Positions 45,086-57,300 of a DNA stretch of 64,000 nt are shown in pieces. The DNA lies in contig NC_085851.1 of assembly GCF_020906515.1 (NCBI RefSeq), positions 3,782,001 through 3,846,000 of the forward strand. Reading direction: 5' to 3'. The stretch is from Vanrija pseudolonga. Lineage: Eukaryota; Basidiomycota; Tremellomycetes; Trichosporonales; Trichosporonaceae. The notes beneath the pieces were generated by a model that saw only the letters and a program-made list of their open reading frames with translations, was not told where the DNA came from and made no database searches. Numbering within the stretch: position 1 is the first letter of the stretch; each line of letters begins with the position of its first letter. The position numbers were made by a program, and so were the translations under genes.

Positions 45086-45335
45086 GGTCGGGGTATCACA
45101 GGGGGTACGGGCGGCGGGGTCCTTGGTGCGATTTCAAGTCTGACGCGCGCTTTTAGGGATGGATGAGAGATGGAGAGGGAGAGACTGAGACTGAGAAAGA
45201 GACAGTTGATCGAGTGACTGACACTACTTGGCGTGTGCGACAACAGGAGTGTTGTTGGCCGGATTTGATCCCGCTATCAAACCCACAAAAACGGTGGAGG
45301 TGATCCACCGGCATTGTTGCACCACCCCCCATCTC
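45086..45335. promoter_or_regulatory. Bidirectional promoter TAF12 / TAD1
   Basis: Only 250 bp separate the two outward start codons, so the 5' UTRs and control elements must be short or shared. No TATA box seen, as usual for housekeeping genes. Confidence 0.55.
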
Positions 45336-46795
45336 ATGGCCGACACAATAGCGGAGCAAGTCGTGCAGGCCGCTCAGGGCGCGTACGCCGCGCTACCGAA
45401 GCACGGCAAGCCGATAGTGCGCGACAACGGCGTGGCGGAGTGGACGATCCTCGCGGCCATTGTCCTCGTGCGACCCGACAGAGAACCACATCTCGTCTCC
45501 CTCGGCACTGGGGTCAAGGTCCTCCCGGCGGCAAGACTGCCACCACTGGGGGACACGGTCCACGACTGCCATGCCGAGGTGCTTGCGCGCCGTGGATTCC
45601 TCCGCTGGCTGGTGGCCGAGGCGGTGCGGGTCCAACGGGGAGAGGCGAGCGAGTGGCTCGTGTGGAGGGAAGACAAGTTTGGGCTGGCTCCGGGTGTCGA
45701 GGTGTTCCTGTACGTCTCGGCCCTTCCTGTGAGTTGTGGATCACCGTGAATCATTAGCTCACGCACAGTGTGGCGATGCGTCAACATTGCATACGGCTGC
45801 CCATCAGCCCGCAGACGCCGCCGAGGCGTTCAAGAACGAGGCAGCGCGTCGTGCTGCTTCTGAGCAGGACACCCCGCCTGTGCCGACAGAGGTGGTGCGC
45901 GGGCGGAACGGGTACGAGAACTATGGCGCGATCCGAACCAAGCCCGGCCGGCCCGACTCGCCGCCCTCAATCTCGTTCAGCTGCTCGGACAAGATTGCGA
46001 CTTGGACAGTGTTGGGGTTGCAAGGCGCGCTGCTGGCGCGGCTGTTCGAGCCGGTCTACCTCGACCACATTGTCATCGGCGGTGTTGAGGTGCCCGAGGG
46101 GCAGAGAGAAGATGAGTGGCACGCAACTGTGGTCGCCGAGGCTGAGCGAGCGCTGTGGCGCCGTGTCGAGGGCATCGGTGGGTCCCCAGCTCAAGTCGAC
46201 CTTATCGGAAGCTGACTCGACAGGTGCCTTGCCACCACCGTATCGCCTCACACAACCCCGTCTCCACCTCACGCCGCGCCGCTTCGCTCTTTCCCGCGAA
46301 GCCGCGCTCGCCTCCGGCGCGTCCGACCCCAGCACGTCGACCGTGTCCCTCTCGCACGTCCCGGTGCTGGGCAAGCCCGAGGTCATCATCAACGGGTGCG
46401 CGCAGGGGTCGGGTTGGAAGGCGCCTGGGAAGGTGCTGCTCAAGGACAAGCAGCGGTCGAGGGTGTGTAAGATGGAGGTGCTGCGGGCGTTCGTGGGATT
46501 GAGGTAGGTTGACGAGAGGTAGCGTGATGGCTGACGCCGCAGCGCCGAAGCTGAGCTCGCCGACGAGACGTACTTTAGCCTCAAGCACGCCAACACCGCC
46601 TACCAGGAAGCCAAGGCGGCGCTGCGTGGTGTACCTGCTGAGCGGCTCAATGCCGACTGGGCAAAGCGGCTACCACACGAGTTTGAGGTCACATCGGCGG
46701 CCTCTGGTGCCACCGCCCCGCCGTTCACAGGCTGGATCCCGACGGGGCCGCGGTACGAGTCGTTCACGAGCCGAGGGGTGTTGGCGGCTCTGTAG
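45336..46795 (+). CDS. TAD1: tRNA-specific adenosine deaminase 1 (A37 of tRNA-Ala)
   Basis: Exons 45336..45728, 45769..46177, 46224..46503 and 46543..46795, 444 residues; introns of 40, 46 and 39 nt. ADAT1/Tad1 converts A37 to inosine in tRNA-Ala. Zinc and catalytic residues are present: HAE at 79-81 (VHDCHAEVLARRGF), PCGDAS at 131-136 formed across intron 1, and SFSCSDKIATWTVLG. VIINGCAQGSGWKAPGK and the C-terminal Tyr/Lys-rich helix (ETYFSLKHANTAYQEAKAAL) match the editase fold. ATG 45336 was chosen; the longer upstream frame begins with a non-ATG-supported extension into the short promoter. Confidence 0.94.
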
Positions 46796-46963
46796 TAGTG
46801 GCCTCGCTGCTGCCGGCCGGTCACATAGCCCACGGGCCGAGGGACATTGCAGCGTCGGTGGTAACCCTCGCTGCGCCCCTCCCCGCTGCTTCGCCCTCCT
46901 CCAACCCCCACGCCCCCATAACAATCTATATATGCATAATGTCATGACACCACCCCGCCCCCC

Positions 46964-48183
46964 CTAAGCCCCAACGCTCCCCACCCGCCTGGCCTCGCGC
47001 ATCCGCCGCTCGACGTCGTCGAGCATGTCGGCAAACCCCTTGACAAGCGCGTCGGCGACGCGGCGGACATCGGGCAACTCGCCAGCGGCCGCGCGCGCCT
47101 CCCAGGCCTCGACGCCAGCGAGGCACTCGGCCTCGGTCTCCTCGCGCTCGCGCCAGCTGCTCACGCCGATGCGCACGCCGCGTACCTGCCTCGCGGCGCC
47201 ATTGCTCAGCGCGAGCGCGAGCCCCGCGCTGTCTGACAAGCCCGCGAGCGAGCGAGCCAGCGACGCCGTGCCGTGCGACAGCTCGGCCGCGGCGCGTGGC
47301 AGTGGGGACGCAGCGGCCGCCTCGGCCGCGTGCTGGCGAAAGGTCGGTGAGAGCGGCGAGCCAGGCGGTGAGGGCGAGAGGAGCTTCTTGTTGCCGGGTA
47401 CGCGGTCGCCCGTCCACCCGGGCCCTGCTGGCCCATCATCGTCAAGCGCCCCGCCCAGGCCGAGCTCGTCGACCCAGCTCAGATCCGCGTCGATCCCCTC
47501 GCCGCGCACGGCTTCCAGCTCGCGCAGCAGCACGCCCGCCTCGCGGACCTGCTCGTCGCGCGCGCGCTCCGCCTCGGCGAGGTGGGAGAGGTGGGCCGAC
47601 AGGCGTTCTTCGAGCGCGGCGGCGCCGCTCGCCGGCGCGCGGAGGAGCGCGACGAAGCGCGCAGAGTGGGACAGGCTGTCGTGCAGCGCCGCGATCGCCT
47701 TGCTCGACTGCGGCGGGAGGGAGGCGGCGGCGTCGTCGTCTTCGTCCGTGTCGTCTGGTGTGCGGCTGCTCACGCCGTTACCGTTGGCACGCGTACCCCG
47801 CGCGCGCGAGCGCGGCCGAGGGGGCGACGGCGCTGGCGCGTGCCCGTTGGTCCGGGAGTCACGATGTGGGTCGTAGCCGTGGTCGTGGTGGTCATCGTCG
47901 TAGTGGTAGGCGTCGTCGTCGTGGAAGTCGTGGTCGAGCTCGTGGGCAAGCGACCCCAGCCCATTATGCGCTGTCGCGTCAGCTCCCCCTGTCTGATATG
48001 CAGACACCTACGCTCCCCAAGCCCCCCGTGATGGTCAAGGTCATCGAACTCGTCGGCCAACGACAACCCGCCGGACGGGCCAAACCCGCCCGGGCTGAGC
48101 GCTAGCGACAGCGCGTGCGAGCTCGGCCCGGCGTCGAGGTCGAGCTCGAGCTCGAGCTCGTCGGCGAGCGACGAGAAGGCCAT
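46964..48183 (-). CDS. Unrecognised acidic/His-rich protein, 392 aa
   Basis: Exons 48012..48183 and 46964..47970 (41-nt intron 47971-48011, with CTGAC branch). The N-terminus repeats ELELELDLD (from tandem GAGCTC), followed by an Asp/His/Tyr-rich segment (HDFHDDDAYHYDDDHHDHGY), then a largely alpha-helical Ala/Glu/Arg-rich body with probable coiled coils (LEERLSAHLSHLAEAERARD, EETEAECLAGVEAWEARAAA). No domain recognised. The spacing of helices resembles a tethering or adaptor protein, but that is only an impression. Confidence 0.75.
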
Positions 48184-48774
48184 GTCGTGTTATGTTGTGG
48201 GTGGGTGGGTGGGCGGCGACGACGACGCTGCACGCGGCGATGTCGACACGAATGTCTGCGGGTGCGCTGCTAAGCCCGCTGGGCTGGCTGGCTTGAGCTT
48301 TAGGGACCGAGCGTCAGGAGGTTGTTGGTGCTGGTGGCGGGCGGAGCAAGCAGAGTTGTGCAATGCAGTGGGCTTGTTGTCCTCGTCGCCTTGTTGTGTT
48401 CTATCTTGTTGTGCTGTTGATCCTTGTTGTTGTTTTTGTGTTGTTGCTCGCCACCTCTTTCTCTCGCTCGCTCTCCCGGCTTGTCACGCTGGAACGACAA
48501 CAATCCGCGACCACGACTGCCGCGCGGCATCACACAATACGCGCCCATTACGCGTGTTTCGTGTAACGTGGTCTCAAGTTGGTCCCTTAATACACCCACA
48601 TTGCCCTTACATTGCAACAACCCAGGCTAAACGGCAAAAACAAATGCCCTTCATTGACGTCTCGTCACACATTGTCTATCGTGTGCATACAACACATCTA
48701 TGCTGATCCGATTGTTCCAGACACATCAATCAAGCAAGCAGTCACCACCATTATCAAGGTCCACCCCTCCCCTA
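48184..48774. other. Intergenic between two minus-strand genes
   Basis: About 590 bp with a T/G-rich plus-strand patch (48370-48450), which is C/A-rich leader sequence for the minus-strand gene below. No gene seen. Confidence 0.5.
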
Positions 48775-51431
48775 CTACCTCGGGCCCATGGGTCTCCGTC
48801 CAGCCGGCTTAGACGGCACGGCGGGCGCGTTCATGCCCATGTCTCCGAGGTCCACACCATCCAACCCGTGGTCGTCACTCCGGTCTTCGTCGCTGCCGCC
48901 GACTAATGCGGCACGCTCCTCCTTCTCAGTCGCCTCCTCGCCCTTTCCCAAGTGCGGGTAGTCTCGCACACCGCGGTGCGAGCCACCACGCACCTGCTGC
49001 TGCTCGGGCTTGGGCGACTTTTCGCGGAAGAACAGGTTGGCCAGCTTGCCGCGGTCTCGAGACGTGGGCGAGTCGGGCGGCGTCGACACGGCACCCGTGT
49101 AGTACGGGTCGAGGTAGTCGGTGACGGGCCGCTTTTCCGGCTCTGGCGACGTCCTAAAGCGACCGTCGTGGGGCTCGAGGATTTGCTCCAAGTGGCCAGA
49201 CTCTGCGCCGCCATGGGACGACCCGGAAAACTGGCGCTTGCCACCTGATGGCGTCCCCCTTGGGTCGTCCGAGTGCGCACGGGTCTCGTGTGTCGCGTCC
49301 GTGTGCCCGTCGTGGCGCGTGTAGCCATACTTGTGCACCATGTCCGTGTCCTTGAACTTGAGTGTGCTGCCCGAGCGCTGCGATCGAGGTCCGCGCAGTT
49401 GTGGCTCAAAGCCTTGACCGCCTGCCGCTCCGGTGGGGCTTAACGGAATCGCCTCCAATTCGTCGTCTGGCATGGGTCTGTCCGAAACTGCACGAGAAGT
49501 GTGAGCGTCCTGTTTCCCTGTTCCTTTCCACGCCGCCAGCCCCCCATCACAGCAGCTGCATTAGATCACAATAGGAACACGATTCCCCAGGAGTCGTCAC
49601 ATGGTCCGGGATCTGGACCTCCCAACGATGCTCTCGTCAGACGCCACCTCGGATGGCGGAGAGGGCGTTGGGGTTGGCGTGACTGATGGCGTTGTTTGAG
49701 GATAGTCGTCGGGGTAGACATGCACTTCGGGGTATTCCACCTCCTCCGCCAACACCTCTGTGCTCTTCTCAGACGGATACTCACGCTGGTAACGTTGCAG
49801 GGCGCCGAGGCCATGCGTATTCAAGTGGCCACCGCCCTGCCCGAAGGGGTAGCCACCGTTGGCAGAGCTCGCCGTGCTCATACGCCGCGAAATACTGCGC
49901 GCACGGATAACGGAGCCGACAGCGCCAAAGCCCGATCGGAGCGCGTCCATGCCCGGGTCCTCCATGGCAGTAACGCGGCCCTTCTCCTGGTCCTCGGTGC
50001 CGTGGCGTGCGGCAGCCAAGAGGAGGGTCGAGCGGCGGTCGAGATGCTGCAGCTGCTTGGGGTCGACCTTGGACATTTGCAGGAGCGTAATGCCGAAGCA
50101 GGTAACCAGGAAGCCGAGCACCATGGTGACCAACGTCGTGGCAGGTGCCTTGAGGCCTTTGTAGAGGATGAATGACGTGACCATGGTGGCGGAAGTGAAG
50201 TAGCAGAAGTAGACTGGGACAACCATGGACGTGTTGAAGAGCTCAAGGGCTTTGTTGAGGTAGTTGATTCTGGGCGTCAGGCGTCACCTTTGGCAGTGGA
50301 CTCACTCGACCAGCAATGTCACCGTCACAAACACCCAGAGGAACCAGAAGAACCAGTTCTTGACCTGGCTCTCGCTGAATTGTTAGAGGCGGTGCTTGGC
50401 TTGACATTTTTGGACTCACCCCTGGATACTAGTGATGATGGCCGCGCCGAGGCCTTGAGTGCACGACACACTGATGCCACCGATCAATGAGCAGACTGAG
50501 ATGTAAGGCATCATGTTCTTCTTGCCCCATCGTGGAGCGACCCAAAGGACGACAAAGACCGAGCCGACGATGCAGAGGCCTGCCCACACGAGGAAGCCGG
50601 GTGCGATGAACAGGTGCTTGAACTCGTTGATGGTTCGAACTGTCCCTTCCGCTGGCGCATTCACTGCGAGGATGACAGACCCCAGAATGCAGAGCGTGCA
50701 GCCAATCCAGCCCTGCGACATGCGTCAGTGGTGCTGCTGCCGCTGCGGCAAGTAACTGCGGGCGGCAGTGCCGGATATCGACGTCGCCCCGGACTCACAA
50801 AGAAGGTCAGAGTTTCCCTGAGAAAGAAGTGCGAGAGGACAGCGGCGACGACGACCGAGATGGAACCGAGCGGCGTGACCAAGATGGCTACGGTGAAGGC
50901 ACTGGAGGTCAGTAGAGCCTGGGATGGCGAGCTCACTATGCGACAAAGTTGAGGATCTGGGAGGGACGGGTCAGCCTAGCTCGGCGGCAATGTTTGTTTG
51001 TCGGTCCGTCACGCTGCCGCCGGTCACACTCACCTCGCCAACAATCATCATGGTCATACCAGTCCACCATAGTGGGCTCTTGAGGTAGGCGTGGCCCTCC
51101 CCTGCCTCGTTGCCTGTCTTCTCGGTCGAGCTGAGGAGGCCCTTCTTCTTGACGACAAAGCTGGCAGCAATGTCAGTTGCGGGGCCCGTGCGCGATATCG
51201 CAACGTGTGATGCCGTAGAGCAGAGCGGCCGGTGCACGCGCCAGCCCATCACTCAACTCACCTCGAGCCGATGAAGAGACCACTGCCGACGGCGAGACAG
51301 ATGCCGACAATCTTAAACTTGGGATTGTCTGTGTTTACCAGGTTGTGTCCTGCCGACGAGGACGCGGCGGCGACCGAGGACGTTGCCGAAGCCACGGCGT
51401 CTGTTACGGTTTCCGATATTGACGACGACAT
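48775..51431 (-). CDS. NIPA-type magnesium transporter (DUF803)
   Basis: Exons 51262..51431, 51034..51160, 50937..50956, 50799..50901, 50420..50712, 50306..50374, 49601..50269 and 48775..49477, 717 residues. Multi-span membrane protein of the NIPA/DMT family: FKIVGICLAVGSGLFIGSSF, FVVKKKGLL, SPLWWTGMTMMIVGEILNFV, VTPLGSISVVVAAVLSHFFL, GWIGCTLCILGSVILAVNAP, and later WFFWFLWVFVTVTLLVE and VYFCYFTSATMVTSFILYKG. The long Ser/Pro/Asp-rich C-tail (about 300 residues) is cytosolic and probably regulatory. Exon 3 is only 20 nt. The last intron (49478-49600) uses the second of two nearby AGs, because only that one keeps the tail in frame. Confidence 0.9.
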
Positions 51432-52909
51432 GGCGTGTTGTTGTTGTGGTGGTGGAGAGTGTGATGCACAACGGCTGTGCCGTTGGCTTGCGCAGGTTTG
51501 AGTCTGTCGTCGAGTGGTGCGATGATGATGATGATGCGGCGGCGGGCGTTCCGGGATGTTGAGCTTGGGTGTTGCGAGGAGGCGAGGAGAGGCGAGGAGG
51601 CGAGCAAGGGGTCAAGGAAGGATGCACAGATCGTTGCGGCGGGCTGCTGGGATGCCCTTTTGCGTGGGCTTTGTGTGGAGAAGGACGTATGTACACGCGG
51701 GTGCAGTGGAGAGGGAGAGGGAGGGGGGAAGGAGAGTAAGAGTGTGTATGTGTGTGTGATTGACCTTAGGTCGTCGTCGATGTCATGTAAAGGTTGTCAA
51801 GGAAAGGGAAAAGGTGGTGGTAGCGTTGAGACTGAGGCGATGCAATCGGGGTTCACAGTGTGTGATTGATATTTAACGTGTGCGATGCAGCGGCTGTAGC
51901 AGTGGCGTCGACGAGATGGATACAAGGAAGAGGACAGCTTTCGTTGTACCGAGATTATGCATTGCGGTGCTCTCGACACGACGCGGCGGCCGCTGGTACA
52001 GTGGTGGTCGTGCTTGATACCACCAAAGTGCAGCAGTAGTGCGACGAGTCTCCACCCTCTGCTACGCGCGCGCCGCGGACGCTTTTGACGTATCGCTTAG
52101 GATGATATGGGGTGCCCTCAACTGATGATCACTTTTTGGAGCCCTTGGGCCTTGGAGTCAGGGGTGCAAGTGTAGCCTTGGGTCGAGCTAGGCGGATGCT
52201 GGGGACAGGACATGCTGCAGCTACATGGCGATGAGACTGCGGCCACAGCCAGCCCAAAGCCCAGCTACCCCAGCCCAAGCCCCTTCCAGGCAGGCATCTC
52301 AGGTATCAGGCACCTCTTGATGGTTGTATGGACGGTGGTCGGTCACTGGTTGCCGCAGCGTGCGCATTCCACCGCACGCAAGCTAAAACAGGGGTGCATG
52401 GTGCTTGGCACAGCAAGGAAGTAGTAGGCGTGAAGGAAGCAAGGCAGGCCTGGGTGTGGCGCGCCTTGGACACCCATGTGCCCATCTGCCTCCGCCATGA
52501 CGTCGCGCGTGTACCCACCGCCGAATTGCCTGCCCAGGTGGTGCCCAGGTGTCCAGGTGCACGGTTTGCCGAGCACTGTAGACCCTGGGCATGTGAGAGG
52601 GGCCAGGAGGCCAGGAGGTAGGTGGGTCAGGTGGCAAGATGCGGTCGTCTTTGGCCTGCCTGCTCGCCTGCCTGCCAGGAGTGAGTGCAGCCAGCTGGAC
52701 GGGCCAGTGACGACGCGTTTGAATGCCGACTAAGACTGCTCTGGCGCCTTTGGGACCGGTACGCCGGCTACACACTTGCCCGGCCAACGACGGCAGGCTA
52801 ACACGTCGACGGCGTATTAAAACCATCAACAACTAGCCTCCCTCCTTGCCCATCTTTCTTCTTCTTCTCTTCAACTGTATCCCTAGCAATCAAACAGTAA
52901 ATAACAAAC
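51432..52909. other. Divergent promoter region, NIPA / SCP2
   Basis: About 1.5 kb between outward genes. The 51440-51800 part is rich in GATGATG and GAGG purine repeats on the plus strand (pyrimidine-rich leader of the minus gene). No gene recognised. Confidence 0.5.
52815..52822 (+). promoter_or_regulatory. TATA-like element of SCP2
   Basis: TATTAAAA, 88 bp before the ATG, followed by a CTTCTTCTTCTCTTC pyrimidine tract that probably includes the transcription start. Confidence 0.45.
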
Positions 52910-53710
52910 ATGTCGCTCAAGGAGGACGGATTCAAGGTACGTCGTTGACGAGCCAGCCAGCCAGCAACGACCCCGCTCACACGCGCCCAGTCTAGCAACA
53001 TCATCGAGGTGACTATTGTTTTGACTGCTCGCTCCCACGCACGAGCTCACGCGCACCACAGCAAATCGACGCCGGGCTCAAGGCTCTCCCGGAGAAGGAG
53101 CGTGCCGCCCAGATCAAGAAGGTGGGTGCGAGTTGTGCGATGCAGCATGCATCGCGCCGAGGGACACACCGCCGCCGGCGCGGAGTAGCCGGCGGCGATG
53201 GACCCACGGCGTGCCCACGCTAGTGTGCCGCCGCAGACAGCAGCTCACGCCGCCGCAGACCAACGGCATCTTCCAGCTCAACATCCAGAACGCGGACAAG
53301 AAGGCCGCGGTCAAGGAGGCCATCTGGGTGTGAGTCGCGTGCGCGCGAGCGTAGCGAGCTAGCTGGCGCGGATGTACGTAGCTCACACAGCCCGCAGCAT
53401 CGACCTCAAGAACGCCGGCACCGTCTCCAAGGGCGCGGCCAAGAAGGCTGGTGAGTGCGATCGGCTTTACTTCTACCGTACCTTGCTCACACACACCGCA
53501 GACGTCACCATCACCCTCGGCGACGGTTAGTAGCGTCGTATTCGCGACGAAGCCCCACTAACCCCCACCCCAGACACCTTCCTCGGCCTCGCCGACGGCA
53601 AGGTCAACGCCCAGAAGGCCTTCATGACGGGCCAGCTCAAGGTCAAGGGCAACGTCATGCTCGCGACCAAGCTCGACAACGTCCTCAAGGCCGCCAAGCC
53701 CAAGCTCTAG
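52910..53710 (+). CDS. Sterol carrier protein 2 (SCP2 domain), peroxisomal
   Basis: Exons 52910..52936, 52991..53008, 53062..53121, 53259..53329, 53398..53450, 53502..53525 and 53574..53710; 129 residues. The entire protein is one SCP2 lipid-binding domain: TNGIFQLNIQNADKKAAVKE, WVIDLKNAGTVSKGAAKKAD, VTITLGDDTFLGLADGKVNA, QKAFMTGQLKVKGNVMLATK. It ends in AKPKL; the final PKL resembles a weak peroxisomal PTS1 (canonical SKL/AKL), so peroxisomal import is likely but not certain. Seven exons for 129 residues, the shortest 18 and 24 nt. The longest intron (53122-53258) folds into two perfect hairpins. Confidence 0.94.
53122..53258 (+). other. SCP2 intron 3 with two perfect hairpins
   Basis: GCGATGC (53137-53143) pairs with GCATCGC (53149-53155) over a 5-base loop; CGCCGCCGGC (53170-53179) pairs with GCCGGCGGCG (53188-53197) over an 8-base loop. 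No box C/D or H/ACA elements fit. Confidence 0.6.
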
Positions 53711-54329
53711 GTATCTTTTGCGCTGTTGTAGCTGGAATGTACACCTTGGGCAGGCTGGAGAGATGGCCGGGGGTGGGCGTGGTGGGCATCGGCAGGGGGC
53801 ATGCGCCGGGGTAGGGGGCAAGCAAGCATCCTCTGGAGCAGGGGGCAGTACCTCCTCGTCAACGTCCACACCGTACATGCTGCTGAGCATCCCGTGTGCA
53901 GCATGCCTTCACGGCGTCAACGAACGACTCGCTCGACCACATTGCTCTCTCTGTCCCAACTTTCGCTACTCGGCGACCGGGTAACAAACACCCACCTCAC
54001 CCTGCAATACATGTGGCGTCCACGGGCCAACGGGTTACAAACCCTAGGCCCACAGACCAGCGGCTCTGGCAATTTGATCAGTCACCCGATAACGTGTGTA
54101 TGCATCACGAGCTGCTTGCTATACGGTAACTATTAAATGCGGAGACAACTAATGTAGTGTGCACAACATGTCGTGTATGATCGTTGCTGCTGTCGGGGTC
54201 GTGCTGGTGATGCGTGCTCGGGCAATGGTGAGGACATTCGCCGGATTTTTTGTTTACAACATAACATGGCGAGCCTCCGTGTCGGCTCGTGTCGCTTGCG
54301 GGGGCATCGCGGGGCCCGGAGAGGTGTGT
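53711..54329. other. Convergent 3' intergenic region
   Basis: About 620 bp between convergent stops; the AT content rises toward 54120-54150 (ACTATTAAATG). No gene seen. Confidence 0.5.
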
Positions 54330-57300
54330 TTACAATGCGTGGACTAATATGGCCGAGGTAAGTGGTGTGCAGGGGGTACCGGGCGATGGGGTCATGGGTG
54401 AGGTTGGCAGGATGTCGAGCTGTCGGCCGCCGTGGTAGCGCGTAGCGGGCACTGGCGTCTCGGGAACGCTTGGCGAGGCAGACTGGACACGAACACGGCG
54501 TCTGGGCGTAGGAGTGGAGAAGTCGACAGTGACGAGCGGTGTCTCGAGTGTCGTGTTCGTATCGGACGAGCACGACGAAGGGGGCTCGAGGTCGTCGAAG
54601 AAGCCTCCCCTTGGGGGGGCTGTCGAGATCGTGATCTCGGGGCCGCTGTCTCTCGTACGGTCTCTCGGCGGAGTGGTGATCTCCAGACCGGCGCTTGCAT
54701 GCGTCGCGGAGAAGCTCGGGGCAGAGCGAAGAGTGCGAGGGCTGCTGGTGCCGACCTCGTACATCGCAAGGTACTCCAAGGCCCGCTGAACCGCACTGAT
54801 GAGGTCGGGCTGGGTGAGCTCACATGCGACCTGCTCGAGAAGCCAAGCCACTCGAGCGCGGGCCTCGGCATCAAACAGCTCGCCTCTATCCAGGATGCGG
54901 AGAGCTTCGAGGTCGATGGCCGCGACGAGCGCCTGCTCAACTTCCACCGGGTCCAGCGCAGACGACATGACGAATCTGGCACCGTAGCCAAACAGCTTGA
55001 GGACAGCACCAAGAGCAGTCTGGTCCTGGATCACCTCGGGGTGAGACGCCGGGCCGGAGAACGCCGTTCGCGTCGGTGTGCCGTCGACAATGACGCACTG
55101 GCGGAACTTGAGCCGGCGCGAGCGAAGGTCTGCGCTGGACACTTGCTTGCGCGGAAACAGCGGTTCCATGAGCGACATTGGTGTCCTGTCGGAGAGCTCC
55201 TCCTCGTGAGTGTTGACAGGTGAGAGCGGCGGTGTAATGGGACAAGGGAACTGGGTCGACGGTCGTTTCGAGAGGGATGGGACCGGCTCTTCTGGCGAGT
55301 AGTTGAAGGCGGGCAAGAGACCACCGACTGGGGCGCGTGGCCGTCTGCGACGGTTGAGACGCTCCGGGAGGGCCGTGTACTGGTCGAGATGCGACATCGA
55401 CTTGGAGTGTGGCAGTGGTGCCTCCCACTCTGCGGGGGCGTCGTCCGGTTCGCTGACATTGTCTGGGATCACCTCCTCGATCTCGTCCCCCCTTGAGAGG
55501 ACGAGAGGCTTTCCGTCGAGCGGAAATCGCACTTCAACAGCGCGGACAGTGACACGAGTAGCTTCGAGGATGGTGAAGTCGCTCATGACTGAGAGCGGTC
55601 GAGAGACAGCCGTGGTGTTGCTGTACACCGAGTCGAGCGATTCTTCACGATGGTGGTTTGAGGACCGCGTCGGGGTGACATCACTCCGCGTCGGGGTGGT
55701 CATGAAGCTGGGGGAGCTGCGGTGGGTGCTGGGTCCGGCAACGGGGACGGAAGGAGGAGATGGAGAGTCGGGCAGGTACTCGTGGATCTCCGAGCGAGAC
55801 CAAGAAAATGGGCCGCGGAGCTCGTTGGCTGGAGAGTCATCGGGCCTCCTGATCGCCTCGAGGTACTCGTCCAGGTCGAAGGATACGTCGCGTTGGTGGA
55901 CAGCGGGCGGAGGGGAGGTGGCCGCTGCCTTGGGTGAGGGGACATCCTTGGCGGGAACAGCCGGGGGCACGTCGTTGTCGGCATCTTCCTGCACCTCTGT
56001 GCTGAGCGACAGCAAACTGCGAAGCGAGTCGACCATGTCTGGGGATCCCTCGACGCTCTCCAAGAGCTCGATGGCCAGCTTGCGACCCGAGCCAAAGTAC
56101 CAGCCGTCGGTGTTGGCACCGAGGCGGTATCGGAACCCAAGAAGCCGTCGAAGAAGAGTCATGTGCAACTCGATCGTTTCATGAGCCGTCCTTGAGCGGG
56201 ATGGAGGAGTTGTGCTCCTCGCAAGAGTGGACGAGGATGCGGTCAGGTACGGGAGGTCGGAGTGTCCCCAAGATGGTGTGGTATCCGCGGGCTCGAAAAG
56301 CGTGGGTAACGACGGGCGACGCTCCCAGTCTGGGGCAACTGGGGGAGTAACAGAAGCGTTGCTGCCATGGCGGTGAGGCAGCCATTGGAACACAGCAAGT
56401 GTCTTGCGTTTTGGTGGCTTGAGGGAGACGCGCGACGTAGTGCGGGTTCGCGGGCCGAGAGGTGCGAGTGGCGGCTGAGGCGGCGAGGGCTGTGCCGCCG
56501 ACATTTCTGCTCCCTCGCTTTCAAGGCCGAGAGCCACGAGAGCATTCAAGATGTCGTCGCGGTGAATGGGGTCTAGAACACGCTCTCGGACAGTGAGGAG
56601 CTCGGTAGCGACCGACTGAGTGTCGGCGCCCATGGCGAGACGTCGCACAGCCCAAGCCTTGACCATTTGTGGCACTTTGAGCGGCTGGGCCGCCGAGTCG
56701 GGAATACCCGAAGCCGCGCTGTTGAGCCTCGCGATGAGATGGGCCGAGGACACAAACCCGAGGTTGAAGCGGACGAGCTGGAGGGTGGGCACGATCGTCG
56801 CACGCGCACTGGTGGGCTCGCCCCGGAGCGTGACCTGCGGCGGTGTCAACCACGAGCTATGGCGCGCCGCGCGGCTGCTGCTACCCACCTCAAACTCGAC
56901 CTCTGCAAGCTTCTTCGTGATGCCGTCGACAATGTCCTCGCCTGCGACGGCGGACCTCCACCTGCGACCGATGTACTCGAGCAGCAGCTCGAGTGTCCTG
57001 GCTTCAACCGTGGCGGGATATCCGCCGTCCCGGCTGAGGCGGACGAGGGCGTCGATGAGCTGCTTGCGGCTGATGTGTGCGAACGCCGCCGGGACGAGGA
57101 CCGAGGGCGTGAACGACGTGAGGGGTGCGCCGGCCGCCAAGGCATAAGGGAAGAGCAGGCGCACAGGTGTCGACGCGAGGGCGAGGCGTAACCCCTTTGG
57201 TGGAGCCTGTGCGCGGGGATAGTCGCAGCAGACATGTGTGCGGCGAGGCGTGGTGCGTGGTGCCGCGAGGCGTGGAGTTGAGCGGCAGTCGATCCCAAGT

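Noticed and set aside
49487-49600. First AG (49488) as acceptor of the last NIPA intron
   Set aside because: It shifts the frame away from the 233-codon C-terminal tail; the next AG, ten bases downstream, keeps it.
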